Source: Lycorma delicatula
Taxonomy: Eukaryota > Arthropoda > Insecta > Hemiptera > Fulgoridae
Assembly: GCF_047948215.1 (NCBI RefSeq)
Contig: NC_134464.1
Span: forward strand, 35,897,020-35,961,019
Direction of reading: 5' to 3'
DNA: 64,000 nt
Position 1 is the stretch's first letter; every line of letters begins with the position of its first letter. Position numbers and translations under genes: made by a program. Below are positions 1 through 11,245 of the stretch, piece by piece. The notes under the pieces were generated by a model. It saw only the letters and a list, made by a program, of their open reading frames with translations, was not told the origin of the DNA and did not search any database.

Positions 1-87
1 GGGTAGCGAAAACACTCATGAAACTTTGTAGTACCTTCGTAATAGCCCTAAGGTCAATTTCTTGTGCTATAAGCAAACAAAGATTTT

Positions 88-540
88 ACGGCCCGTTCTT
101 TTTCCAGGTGACAGCCGAAAATGGTATAGTTTATCCAACATACTTCAAAATTTTCTAATTCCTCAGTTAGAAGATAATGTGGTCATTATTGCTGATAGTA
201 ATTACTATCAGCAACATAAAAGTCTATCAGCATCGGCCTAAAAGTCCGAGATGTTCTTGATACTCGATTCCTAGATCAGTACATTGGTTGTGAAGGTCCA
301 ATTGCATGGCCACCTCGTTCCCCAGATTTGATCCTGCTAGATCTTTTCTTCTTGGGTTTCGTTGAAGATCGGGTTTGTGTACTACCTTTGCCTGCTGATC
401 TTGTTGAGCTAAGAGTTCGAATTAAATCCGTAGCTGCAGAATTACCGCCCGACTTGCTAGCTATATTCGGGAATGAAATCGAATTCAGATGGGATGTATG
501 TCGCATTACAAATATAAGCCATATCGAATCAAAATGAATG
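88..540 (+). pseudogene. Mariner-like transposase remnant, C-terminal half
   Basis: This is the decayed C-terminal half of a Tc1/mariner-superfamily transposase, an enzyme that cuts and inserts its own DNA element. From about 247 to 536 one frame stays open and reads the third catalytic block (WPPRSPDL) followed by LDLFFLGFVEDR, then a run ending EFRWDVCRITN, which matches the usual C-terminus of this insect family. Upstream, near 130-200, the block FLIPQLEDNVV and the second-aspartate region are recognisable but broken by stops and shifts. No N-terminal helix-turn-helix part lies in the window, so the copy is either cut by the window edge or truncated. I saw no terminal repeats. It is not functional. 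Confidence 0.7.
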
Positions 541-2129
541 TTGCATGACAAACTTGATGTGGTTTTCTATGAAATGAGACCTCAACCGAATGTGTAAGTT
601 TATCTGACACTTTTATGTATATAAAAACCAGTATATAATCAGTACGGTTTTTTTATGTATATTTGCTAATATTTTGTTATGAGGAAGAAAATCTCCTATT
701 ACGAATAAAGTATTTAAATTAAAAATTAATACATATATAATTTTATATAATTAATATTTCATGATTCAATCATAAAAATCAACATAATTATTATATAAGC
801 GTAGATATTTATCAAAAATCATTTAATTACGCGTACTTTCTCACAAGTTTTTGATTGAAATTCCGATAAAAGTTCGTTTTTAATTTCACTTACTTGCAGT
901 TTACAAAATAGTATTTAAAAGAAAGTATTATAAACCATTTCTTTTATAATTAAAAGAAGTCTATACGATGAAGACATAATTCATCGACTGAATTATTTCC
1001 ATCATTTTAGATTTATCGTTGGATAAGATCATTGTTATTTTTAAAATAATAGAAATATTTAAAATTAAATTTACTCCAAGTTATAATTATAATACAAGTG
1101 TGTTAATATACATCTTTCACATAATCTATCATTAAATCTCTACTATATGTTACTAATTAATAATTTAGATTCGAAAAAAGTGAAAGTTAGTTTTTTAAAT
1201 TAGCCATTGAATTGAATTATGTATTTTAAACGTTCAATTTTTTTTACGTGATAAAAAAGTATCGGTAAACTTTTGATGGATAAATTTTTTTTATTCTATT
1301 AAGGATTGAAAGGTCATTATTTATATTAATCAAGATGTTGGGTTGGAGACGTTTTTAGAATGATTATATACTAGTTATACGATGGTTATATTTTAAAGAT
1401 ATATTCTTCTTTTACGTGGGTGTCGTTAAATAAAATATAATTTTACGATATAAGTTGTTCGATTCGCGCTTTATTAAGAAACCTTATCTGATGCGCTTTA
1501 GGTCGTATAATCAGAAGGCTGAATAAACACGACTTCGTCTTACCATGTATAGATTTAATATTATTTGAAATTGATTTTGAATTTGATTTACTATTATTTG
1601 TACTTGTTTTTGTTGCTAAATCTTTAGAAAGTTGAGTAGTCAAAACAAATTAATATAGCTATTTAAAAGCGATATTAGTTTTTAATCGCAACAGTCTTTA
1701 ATACGTTTTTCTCATTCCTTAACTTCAAAGTCGATACTATCGTATGTAGTCCCAAAGTATTTTGGAATATTTTCTGAATAAATAAAAGTAATTTTTTTTA
1801 CTGCTAGTATATTAAGCAGATTATCATTACTTTTAAAAAGGCCTACGTAGACTTTCTACTAGATAGTTTCAAAAATAATGTTCAGTTGATAAATTCAAAG
1901 AAAATTTATCTGTATACAAAATTACAGGCCTTTATCTAATGCCCCCCCCCCCACCATTTTACTGCATATTCGGTTAGAGCCTGACAGTTTTTGCATTCCT
2001 ACTAGGAGACTGTCTTTGTTGATATGTCGAATTTCTTGGGTTATGGTAGTCGATAAATGTTTCAGACTGCTAAAACGAATTCCTCGGAGTTCAACTTAAG
2101 AAAGAGGGTGGTTCTGTTTACCGACTGGT
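541..2129. other. AT-rich stretch without a recognised gene
   Basis: No coding region or known repeat was recognised. It holds short A and T tracts, an 11-base C run at 1942-1952 that stands out in this AT-rich context, and scattered stops in every frame. The short open frames here show no family motif. Confidence 0.5.
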
Positions 2130-2600
2130 AGTCGGTTCATAAAATATGCAGATGTATCCTCAGCTCTAAAGCCGGTACCATAAGGAGAGGAGTTACCTGT
2201 CTGTACCACCATCTAATCCGACATTGCTAGAAGAACAATCTGAAAATGAAACAGGTGATGTAGAGGTTTCAAGTATTTACTATGAAAAATTCGTTGTGTT
2301 GTACTGACGACGATGGCCTGATGAAAGAGCTTGGAATTCAGCTTATTCCTGAAGAATGGCGTCTTTTTATTAACTCTTCTAGTTAGCATGAAAACAGTTT
2401 TATTGCCTAACAGTGATAAACAGCCATCCATTCCAAATTGTCAGCGATGGGTAAGAAGAGCGTTTCCATTAGGATATTCTGACCATGGAACATCTGTACC
2501 AAGGAAGATGGGATCCTGGAATTATGGGTGACTATTGTTGGTTTTTGTTTAGAGAAACTTATCAAACATCGCACCAGCAAAAAAGTTTGTCAACATATTT
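2130..2600 (+). pseudogene. Fragment of a repeat-encoded protein of unnamed family
   Basis: The plus strand reads LGIQLIPEEWRLFINSS near 2330-2384, then, in another frame, MKTVLLPNSDKQPSIP near 2389-2440, and IMGDYCWFLFRET near 2522-2563. I recognise these blocks, in this order, from a protein encoded in many copies in some arthropod and cnidarian genomes, probably by a mobile element, but I cannot name the family. The blocks lie in different frames with stops between them, and the stretch between the second and third is much shorter than I expect, so this is a deleted, dead copy. The assignment rests on memory of the motifs. Confidence 0.4.
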
Positions 2601-3580
2601 TAAAAATTAAAGGTAAGACAATTCCAATAAATTAAACTGTTAAAAACGTTATTTTAAAGACATTTACATCGATTTAGACTTTTGAAAAATGTTATTTTAA
2701 AATTGTATTAATATATTTAAATTTGTTTGTGTTTGAATAATAAAAAATTTAGTTGATTTAAACAAATTTTAAATGAATACACGTAAATAATATTTTTTTA
2801 AATATTGAATTCACAGTGATTATGCATTTAATGGTAGGTAAATAAATCGTATGTATCAATAAAAATGTGCCGTATTACACAAATTCTGATAACACCTTTG
2901 AATTAGGCATCCTAAAATTAGTTTAAATCACCATGTACGATTCTTGTTAAACATTTAAATAACAGCGGTAAAATGTCTCGTATTCAGTTTCACCGGAGTT
3001 TAAATAAAAGATACTTGGTTCAACTAATCCTGCTCAGGTGTTTCCTAAGACCAAAGTTCCTTGCATGATTCGTTAACTTACGAAACTGCAGTAAGTTTTG
3101 GTTTAAATATTTTTCATTCTGTGTTAACTAAGAATTGGGAAGTCCAACTAATCGTTTTTCTTTTGTGTGTTGTCTTAAAGTATAATTTTTTTGGTTGAAA
3201 GCGTTAAACTGTTAAACTAGTTGTATTATCTCTTATTATGTATTTTTAAAAATATATAACAACTGTTTAATTTCGTAGAACCAAAATGAAATTCCAATCA
3301 AATATAAAGTTAATCTCTATTTCCTTACTATCGATCTATTTTGATCGTTACAGTTTAATTAAAAGTACTGTACACGATAAAATTCCAAAATGTATCGGCT
3401 TACATCTTTTTGATTTTAAAATTAAATAAAAATAGTTCTAATTAAACGATTTTTACAGATTTTAATTTACCATCCAGTTTTTACCATTTCTGTTTTATGT
3501 ATTTTTCCCTGAGCAGTATTTTTAAAATACCAGTGAGATAAATGTTTTTAATTCTTTTTTTCCTTTTTCCTTTTCCATCT
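2601..3580. other. AT-rich stretch without a recognised gene
   Basis: Nothing recognisable on either strand: A/T tracts, many stops and no clear terminal repeats. Confidence 0.5.
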
Positions 3581-3582
3581 AG

Positions 3583-3925
3583 ATAGCGCTATTTAGCAGA
3601 GCTATAACTAAAAAGCGAAAGTATTGTAATCTGTCCAATTTGGGCATACGTGGTTTTCACTGAAGTTTGTCTTTTGACACCTGAACAACCCAAAAAATTG
3701 GACGGAAATTTCCCGGATTTAATGTTCGTATGTACGTGTGTGTGTTCGGTTTTGGCCTCCCAAATCATCTTATATCTTGATGAGATTACTACTATATATG
3801 GGGCATTGATGCCATTAAATTTAGAATTTAAAAGATCAAGAGGATGAGGCTGTAGAGCTGGTCACCCTCAGTATCTCGAGATTTCACCTAAAGGACAAAT
3901 TTTTTAAGCACATTTTTTAACAGTT
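3583..3925 (+). repeat. Dispersed repeat family E, copy 1
   Basis: It matches 28058-28445 in the same orientation over about 340 bases. Shared blocks include the region from AAAGTATTGTAAT (3617) through TTTTGACACCT (3675), TCCCAAATCA, and the stretch ending CACCCTCA. No coding capacity is visible and the termini are not clear. It directly abuts family D copy 1. Confidence 0.6.
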
Positions 3926-3964
3926 AAAAAATAACAATATTTGCTAAATAAATGAATAATATTT

Positions 3965-4562
3965 GAAGTATAAAAAATCCCTTTCGGCACGCCGGAAGGC
4001 GGAGGTAGATTTCACCGGTATAAAGTAGGGGATAAAAAAGATTTCCACCTTAAAATTAAGAAAAACTTCAAATTTACTTAATACGACAAGGGATGATCAA
4101 AATTTTGCTGGAATTGTAAAAAGATGGAGGCTTGCCGTAAGGATTGGTCATATCAAAAATTGTTGTAGACAAACGTTTTAGGTAATGTTTAAAGAACTAA
4201 CTTCCACTTTAACCCGATTCGATGCTGTGCCTGTTAAGGGAGGTATGATTTTTTGTCTTCCAAACCCCATTTTTTCCTCCCCTGGGGCCAGTGGTTGGTG
4301 ATATTTAAAAACTTTACTTATATAAGTTTTAGGCCCTTATTCAAAGAATAGTAGAAACTATAAACGAATTCAATATTTTACTGAATAAGAAAGTTATAGC
4401 AATATTTTTTTTTTTTTTTTAAAAAGCCTCCCTATTTCCACCTCCATCGTCCGATTTTGCCCATTCACAAACTCGACCGAGATTTTGGGTCGTTATACTT
4501 TGTGTATCAGTTTGAAAGCATTGGCGCAAAATTACGGCAGTTATCTTGTACACAAGAAAATG

Positions 4563-4613
<51 letters not shown>

Positions 4614-4735
4614 CTTTTGAACTGACGGTGGCTTTTGAGGTCTGATGATTGTGAAATGCGAAGATATGTCGAAATTTTCCGGAAGTCGAATCATGGTACC
4701 CATTACAATAGGTAATTTCTTATGAAATCTACCTA
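3965..4735 (-). repeat. Dispersed repeat family D, copy 1
   Basis: On the minus strand this matches 13360-14112 and the two halves at 51942-52410 and 53692-53895. Hallmarks are the end carrying GGTACCATGATTCGACTTCC and AAATTTTCC, and the other end carrying a GC-richer block followed by AAGGGATTTTTT. A segment near 4085-4135 is inverted relative to the other two copies. A (TA)n tract at 4565-4607 sits where the other copies have only a few TA units. No protein is visible, so this is probably a non-autonomous element. Confidence 0.65.
4565..4607. repeat. (AT)n microsatellite inside repeat D
   Basis: About 21 AT dinucleotides in a row, expanded from a short TA-rich spot that is conserved in the other family D copies. 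Confidence 0.9.
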
Positions 4736-4739
4736 AAAA

Positions 4740-7160
4740 GGAACTGCTAACACAATTTTGTATTTATTATACTGATGTTTAAATTCACTTTATAAATCCA
4801 TGTTTTCTAGTATTATTTAATGTTGAATTTTTATTCATTTTAAATATATTTTTATAGTTCTATTTTGAGCCTATTACAGAGTACTTCAACTGAATTATGT
4901 GTAGTTTTTTTTTAATGGAATTCTTATACTAATATCGTTAAATATTAATCTTTTCTTTAAGAAGTAAATAAAAGATTAATATTTTAATAAGTAATAATAA
5001 TAATAATGTTTGATTTTTTTTTACTAACTGTATGAAATCAGAAATATTATTTTCTGGGAAGATTGCTGATTTTTTTTTCACTTTTCAATTTTCATCATTC
5101 AAACAAAAAACATTTACGTTAATTTTAGACACCTAATAATCCAATACTGAGACGCCGCCCGCCCGGAGGATCAAGCTGTGGAGGACATGCCGTAGGGACA
5201 CGACGGGAGAAGCTAGTGGAAGGCTAAAATTGTCGTGAATTTTAATTGAACTTTTTCTTCCTTCAGTTTAATTTTTTCATACAGTTATTAATTTTAACTA
5301 TGTTCGTACTTTAATAATGTTAAAACAAATACTGCATGCAAAAATAATATTTTATAATTTTTTTTTTAGAAAAAAAAAATTCATTTTTTAAATGGCCTTC
5401 CATTTAAAACCAACTAACGAAAATACTTCTTTAATAGAGTTAAATACACTTTAATATCTGTTAAATTTCTTTTCAAGAATGTTATGGAGGTGAAAATCAT
5501 ACGTTTAAAAAAAATGAGAAAAAAAAGTTAGTTACGTAATTTTACCGTAATTCTATCAAATATACTTTAAATAAATTGAAGCACTCAACCATAATGTAGA
5601 AAAAACAAGCTTTAATATGATTCGGATTGTTTATTAAATAATTGGTTAGATATAATTTCTCAGAGATTAGATTTTTCCTTTAGGTAATAAATGCTATAAT
5701 CTGCACTACACGTTTCTTATACTCTTTTCCATATCAGTAAATCAGTAATTGGACTATACTTTTTTCTTTCATATATTGTATTAAATTATTTAACAGAAAT
5801 ATAAGTAAATAATAGTTCATCCATTAAATTATCTGTATAGGAAAACATGTAATGAGCTTTACATCATGTAGATATTATTATATAAAAAACATTTATTCTT
5901 AATGACGGAGTAGGAGTTTTGAGGTCAGTATGAAATTTAACTTTCATCTTGAGTTATTTAAAATAAATGTAAAATCTATTTATATAAACTACTTAATGTT
6001 ATGAGTTACGAAGATATTATTCAAAATTTACATATTAATAAACAAAAATACGGGAATCGTTGGAATTCTAATTTTTATAGAAATTATTTATTATAAATTT
6101 TAAATAAATCGTATTCAATAATGTTGCTTGATTATAAGGAAGTATTGAATATATGTATATTTTTTTTTCTTTGTTTGCATAACGTGTATATTGGTAATTG
6201 ATGGAAATTTTATTACTCAATTTAATCAGCATAATTAATATTAAGTATCATGATGAAATTAATTAAATATAAACATCTTGCAGAATCTTTTTATTGGAAT
6301 TTAATTTTACGTATTTAATATATAATGTTATTTATTTGCTTTATTAATTAATCGATAGACAATTGGAAGGAAAAATGCACTTCTTTCAAATAATTTTTAA
6401 TAAAATAATTAATTTATTGCCTGCTTTTAATGACTAATAGTTTTTTAAATTCAATTTACCTGCCACGTGATAAAAACATAAAACTTTTTTTCGATTTATT
6501 AAACTTTCTTGTATAAATATATTCCTTGAGAATTTTATGACAGTATTTTTGAGTTTAAAATTAATTAAATGTTGTCTCTAAGTTTAATATCTACAGTATG
6601 ATATTGGCCGAACGTTTTACAAATAATTTAGGAACTTTTGTACGCGCCACAGAATTCCAAAAATTGGTATTTTCCTTTGGAAAAACTGATTGAGATCATT
6701 CTTCAGCTTTTGGAAAGGAAACAGTGACTGTTTCGATTTAATTATTATCGAATTTAATTATTAATTAAATTATTTTTTAAAAAATGTAAAATTATTTATC
6801 GGTAATGTTCTACTTCTATTGTGGGTAAAATTGACTTCCCCTGAAGGCTTTGAGCAGAAATTCATATCTAAATGGTTTTGTTTAACTTAAACCATGGCTT
6901 TTATTTTTTTCTTTTTGATTAATCTTCCCGTTACTTACCGATTTACTTTATGTTTTATCCATTCTTCTTCGGGTTAAAATGTGTAGGTTAAGATGAAATC
7001 TATATTTAGAGTGCGATATATCTTTGAATCCGTTTTATCCTTCGTAACATCTGGTGAGTCGTAGTCTAGATTTTCGGCTTGAATAAAGAGTAATTTAATT
7101 AAAGTATACATTTTTTGAACATTATTTCAATCACTGTCTTAATTAAAGAATCTTTAAGAC
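4740..7160. other. Gene-poor AT-rich stretch
   Basis: No gene was recognised. Two things stand out. A GC-rich island at about 5148-5222 (starting near GACGCCGCCCGCCCGG) has no visible reading frame longer than its own length. A block at 5530-5620 is shared with 9385-9475. Confidence 0.5.
5530..5620 (+). repeat. Dispersed repeat J, copy 1
   Basis: About 90 bases match 9385-9475 in direct orientation, sharing ACCGTAATTCTATCAA and AAATAAATTGAAGCACTC. Its origin is unknown. Confidence 0.6.
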
Positions 7161-7164
7161 TTTT

Positions 7165-8040
7165 ATAGTACAAGATTCGACAGTTTATTTCTGCAGGTAT
7201 GTGTCTTTTTAATGAAACTCGATTTAAATTAATGATAATTTAATACATTACTGCCGGGTTTCCTAGCAAAACTTAACCGCAATTACCTATAATTAAATAT
7301 ATTGTAATTCATTTATTTTAACAAATTGCAATTATATATTTTTTTAAAGTGAATTAAACGTCATTTGAAAGAAAATGATGTGAAGAATGTAAAACAAAAT
7401 GGTTGCCTACTCTCAGTCAACCGCAACCTCAAAATTTCCAGATGTAAACAGATATGTTATTAATTATTTACGCTCATAGTGTTTGTCAAAAAAATTATGT
7501 ACTAAATTTAAGTTTAATTTTTTCTGCACACGATAACACATGGTTTCCTGTAAAAAAATGGCCGCAAGTAGTGGTTGCCATTATTTGAAGTGATTACTTT
7601 GTCTGGATAAGTGTGAACGAGAGCGAAGGAATGCACGCGCTGCTTCATATTGTAAACAAAAACGTAGCGCGACTATCGTGTACAGAAAAACTAAACTTCA
7701 ATTTTTTTTTGAAAAACACGATGAGCGTAAATAATAAACAATAACATACCTGTTTACACCTGGAAACTTGGAGATTGCGGCTAACTGAGAGCTGGTAACC
7801 ATTTTTTTTTTTTATATTGTTCACATCATTTTCTTTCAAATGAAGTTTAAATCGCTTAAAAAGATGTAGTTGCAATTCTTTAAAATAAATGAAGTACAAT
7901 ATATTTAATTAAAGGTAATTGCTGCTAATTTTTGCCAGGAACCCGGCAATAATGTATAAAATAATCATTAATTTAAATCGAGTTTCATTAAAAACAAAAA
8001 AACAGATACCTGCAAAAATCAGCTGCCGGATCTTAGACTA
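7165..8040. repeat. Large imperfect palindrome with arms of about 370 bp
   Basis: The arm at 7165-7537 is repeated inverted at 7672-8040, with a spacer of about 134 bases. Paired blocks include CTGCAGGTAT (left) with ATACCTGCA (right), ATGAAACTCGATTTAAATTA with its complement at 7965-7990, and TTGAAAGAAAATGATGTGA with its complement. Small indels and substitutions are spread along the arms, so the structure is old. Open frames in the arms are shadows of this repeat and have no family motif. It may be a foldback or palindromic non-autonomous DNA element. The right end is the insertion point of a SINE. Confidence 0.75.
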
Positions 8041-8047
8041 TTATGTG

Positions 8048-8333
8048 CACCCACCGAGTTGGTCTAGTGGTGAACGCGTCTTCGCAAATCAGCTGATTTG
8101 AAGTCGAGAGTTCCAGCGTTTAAGTTCTAGTAAAGACAGTTATTTTATACAGATTTGAATACTAGATCGTGGATTCCGGTGTTCTTTGGTGGTTGGGTTT
8201 CAATTAACCATACATCTCAGGAATGGTCGAATTGAGACTGTACAAGACTACATTTCATTTACAGTTATACATTTCATCCTCTGAAGTAATACCTAAAAGG
8301 TAATTCCCGAAGGCTAAACAGAAAAAGAAAAAA
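8048..8333 (+). mobile_element. SINE family A, copy 1, nearly full length with target duplication
   Basis: This is a tRNA-derived short interspersed element that is moved in trans by LINE reverse transcriptase. The head holds an A-box-like TTGGTCTAGTGGTGAACG and, further on, a B-box-like GTTTAAGTTC. The body contains TGGTGTTCTTTGG-like and CATCTCAGGAATGGTCGAA blocks, and the 3' end reads GAGGATGAA-type and GGCTAAACAG sequence before an A-rich tail. A perfect 13-bp target duplication, AGACTATTATGTG, lies at 8035-8047 and 8334-8346. Copies of the family lie at 8841, 12448, 36137, 36426 and 44440. Confidence 0.85.
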
Positions 8334-8630
8334 AGACTATTATGTGTGTATAATACAGGTTTTTCTTCCCTGATTGTGAATGTTACGTTTATATTTTGTT
8401 TTTTTATTACTTAATGAGAAATCTATAACATTCTTTTTTATCCAAATTTTGTACAACAGGAACAGTTTTTTTACGTTAGTTTTGTATTTTGAACGTAAAT
8501 ATTGAAAAGGTGCCAGGGAAACGAACTAATTATTTTTGTGTATGAACTTACCTGAAAACACTATTTATAATATTTGGTTTTGTGTTATGTTTCCAGTTGA
8601 GAAATTTATACCTTATATCTAAGTATACTT

Positions 8631-8794
8631 TTTTCTTTTTTTTTAACCTCCGGGACCACCGTTAAGTACTATTTCAAAGGATGAGATGAATGAACATTTT
8701 TCTAGCGTGTTAAAATGTCATGCCTGACCAGGATTTGAACCCAGTACCGTCGGATGAAAGACTGAGACGCTACCACTCGCGCCACGGAGGCCGG
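8631..8794 (-). mobile_element. SINE family B, copy 1
   Basis: On the minus strand it starts with CCTCCGTGGCGCGAGTGGTA (tRNA-like head with A box), then the B-box-like GGGTTCAAATCC, the GGTCAGGCATG block, and a tail ending GGTCCCGGAGGTTAAA plus an A-rich run. The anticodon-like loop CTTTCAT resembles tRNA-Glu. The left edge is the 14-bp duplication ATCTAAGTATACTT at 8617-8630. The partner duplication lies beyond the adjacent SINE A at 9135-9148. Confidence 0.85.
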
Positions 8795-8840
8795 TATATT
8801 TTCAGTCCCTGTGCTTTTCTTCAATATTCAATATATGTGC

Positions 8841-9134
8841 TTTTCTTCTTCCTGTTTAGCCTCCGGTAATTACCTTTCAGATAATACATCAGAGGATGAA
8901 TGAGGGTGATATGTATCAGTGTAAGTGAAGTGTAGTCTTGTACAGTTCGACCATTCCTGTGATGTGTGGTTAATTTGAAACCCAACCACCAAAGAACATC
9001 GGTATCCACGATCTAGCATTCAAATCCGTTTAAAAATAACTGACTTTACTAGGTCTTAAACCTTGAAACTCTCGATTTCCAAACCAGCTGATTTGGGAAG
9101 ACGCGTTCAACACTAGACCAACCCGGTGGGTTAA
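8841..9134 (-). mobile_element. SINE family A, copy 2
   Basis: A full-length minus-strand copy with head CCACCGGGTTGGTCTAGTG, the full body, and a GGAGGCTAAACAGGAAG end. Its 5' edge touches the 14-bp duplication at 9135-9148. Its tail carries GAAGAAAAGCAC twice (minus strand; plus 8811-8822 and 8837-8848) before SINE B copy 1 begins. Confidence 0.85.
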
Positions 9135-9148
9135 ATCTAAGTATACTT

Positions 9149-9919
9149 GTAAGAGAAGATTCTTACTTCTCTTATATGAAGTCGATCGCAAATTATCAAT
9201 AGATGATAGTGCGTAGAATTACTGGGAATGTTTTAATTTGTTGTATTAGATGAAGACTTAATATTCTCAGGATTTTTTAAAGTGAACTATTCAGTCTCTT
9301 AATATTAGATAACTTTAATATCTTTTAATTTATAGGGGGAAAAGGACCGTTCAAAAGTTTTGAGTTTTAATAGAATTTATTCGATAGAATTACCTAATTT
9401 ACCGTAATTCTATCAACTATAATTTAAATAAATTGAAGCACTCGACCGTAATGCAGAAAAAAACTAGCTTTAATAAAGTAAGATAAAGTAAGGTTCATAG
9501 CTGTACCTACTGTGTAACATCTTGTTTTAAACTTATCGTTATAACAGAAATATTACGTAAAGAAAACGTCACTGAAATCTCCCGATTTAAAACGATGGCA
9601 ATTAATTTCGATTTATCCCATTTAATTTCCAGTAGAATATCAAATGTTTTCTATTCGCAGTAGTAAAAAACAACTGATGCATTAATTAAAAGCATTAAAT
9701 AGCAAGAAAAGCGAAATAATCTTTTTCACTTTATGCTAATTATTACAACCAGTAATAATTATTGATCAGAACCAGTTATTTATCAAATGGGTCTTGTCTT
9801 GACTCATATTGATCATTTCTGTCGACTTCCATTAAAATGATTCCTTAATTGTAGAAACTTGCAAATAAAATAAATTTGTTTTGTTTTCTTCATTTTATAC
9901 CAGGATCTTCTAGTTCTAG
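9149..9919. other. Intergenic stretch with repeat J copy 2
   Basis: The only recognised content is the block at 9385-9475 shared with 5530-5620. The rest is AT-rich with no coding signal. Confidence 0.5.
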
Positions 9920-9921
9920 TA

Positions 9922-11245
9922 TAGGGTGTCCCATATAAAACACAACCCAAGCTTATATTGGTAGGTATTGAAATAATAAAAAGGCATGTGTAAATGTAAA
10001 TGTAATTTTTATTATTACCATCCATTACCTTAAATTTAAAGTAAATGTTGGAAGTGGCCGCCATCTTATTGAATACAAGCTTCAATTCTTTTTACAGCGT
10101 TTCTTGCAACTTTTTTCAAAGTTTGTGGCTGGATATTTAATACAGCTTGTTCAATATTGACTTTCAATTGTTCAAGTGTTCGTGGTTTGTTGCTGTAGGC
10201 TTTTCCTTTGAGGTAACCCCATAGAAAAAAATTCGCCGCAGTCAAATCTGGAGATCTTGGTGGCCACAAGCCTCAACCGATAACACGATTACCAAAGAAT
10301 TTTTCAACGAAATCAGAAGTTGAACCTGCGTAGTGCGATGTCGCACCGTCATGTTGTAGCCAGCAGTGTCTGTCTTCCTCTTCCAAGAGTGCGATGAACT
10401 GAAATAAAATATCGTTCTGCATTAATGGTGTACTCGAAAAAAATAGGACCGATTATTTTCTTCCGCGATATCGCGCACCACACGCCCAACTTCTGCGGGT
10501 GTAATTGTTTATCGTGATAAACGTGGGGATTTTCAGCACTCCAAATTCTACTGTTTTGGCTGTTTACGTAGCCATCCAAATGAACCTTGCTTCATCTGTG
10601 AAAAATAACAAATCCATAACATTAATTTCCTCACGCAGAAATCGACGGAACCGTTGACAATATCGTAGCCGTTTTTCTTTGTCGGGCTCAAGAAGTTGAT
10701 GAACCGTTTGAATGCGATAAGGTCGTAATTGTAATTGTTTGGTCGCCCGATGAACAGTTGATTTAGACAAATTAATTTCAGTAGACAAACGTCTGATCGA
10801 TTTATTTGGCGAGGCGAGTAATCGGTCTTTGATTTCAGTGACTGTATCTGTATTCAACACTGACGCAGATCTTTTGTGTTCCTTGTTATTAACAGAACCG
10901 GTATCTCTAAATTTTGCAACTAACCTTAATACTGATGTTTTGTTAGGAGCTGGTTTATCTGGGTACTTATGGCGAAACAAATCTTGCACTGCAACCACTG
11001 ATTTCGTACTGAAGTACGACTCAACGATGAAAACACGTTCATCTAGTGAAAACACCATCTTGTCTTTAGCAATACACTGAACGTTATGATTGCATTGTTG
11101 TTACTATCGGTAGTGTTTTACTGTGTCGCCGCGATGTTCAGATGTTGGACGAGTCCATTTCAGTAACGAGTAGGGGAGTAAGCTTGACTTTTGAAATTTC
11201 ATGGATGAGTGATTTGATGGGTTGCGTTTTATATGGGACACTCTG
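9922..11245 (-). mobile_element. Mariner-type DNA transposon, 1.32 kb, both TIRs present
   Basis: Terminal inverted repeats match over about 28 bases: GTGTCCCATATAAAACACAA on the left from 9926 and its counterpart with two or so differences ending at 11241. A TA dinucleotide flanks each end (9920-9921 and 11246-11247), as expected for Tc1/mariner target duplications. The single transposase gene lies on the minus strand. The size and layout fit a typical mariner. The gene is broken in three places, so this copy is non-autonomous, but it is the best preserved transposon in the window. Confidence 0.9.
10066..11058 (-). pseudogene. Mariner-type transposase, two frameshifts and one stop
   Basis: The N-terminal part (11058 to about 10582) is intact, from MVFSLDERVFIVESYF through a helix-turn-helix pair (KTSVLRLVAKF; LSKSTVHRATKQL) to the first catalytic aspartate in FFTDEARF. 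A one-base loss near 10582 shifts the frame. The next part (10579 to about 10402) reads DGYVNSQNSRIW and GVWCAISRKKIIGPIFFE. A second shift near 10402 restores the block holding the second aspartate (WLQHDGATSH). A TGA at 10275-10273, probably from a CGA codon, precedes WPPRSPDLTAANFFLWGYLK with the third aspartate, about 33 residues after the second. The end RIEACIQ is reached at 10066. The coding part is about 330 residues, a normal length. Confidence 0.85.

Noticed and set aside
7645..7899. 84-residue frame on the minus strand
   Set aside because: It lies entirely within one arm of the large palindrome. The other arm holds the same text with stops, so there is no sign of coding selection.
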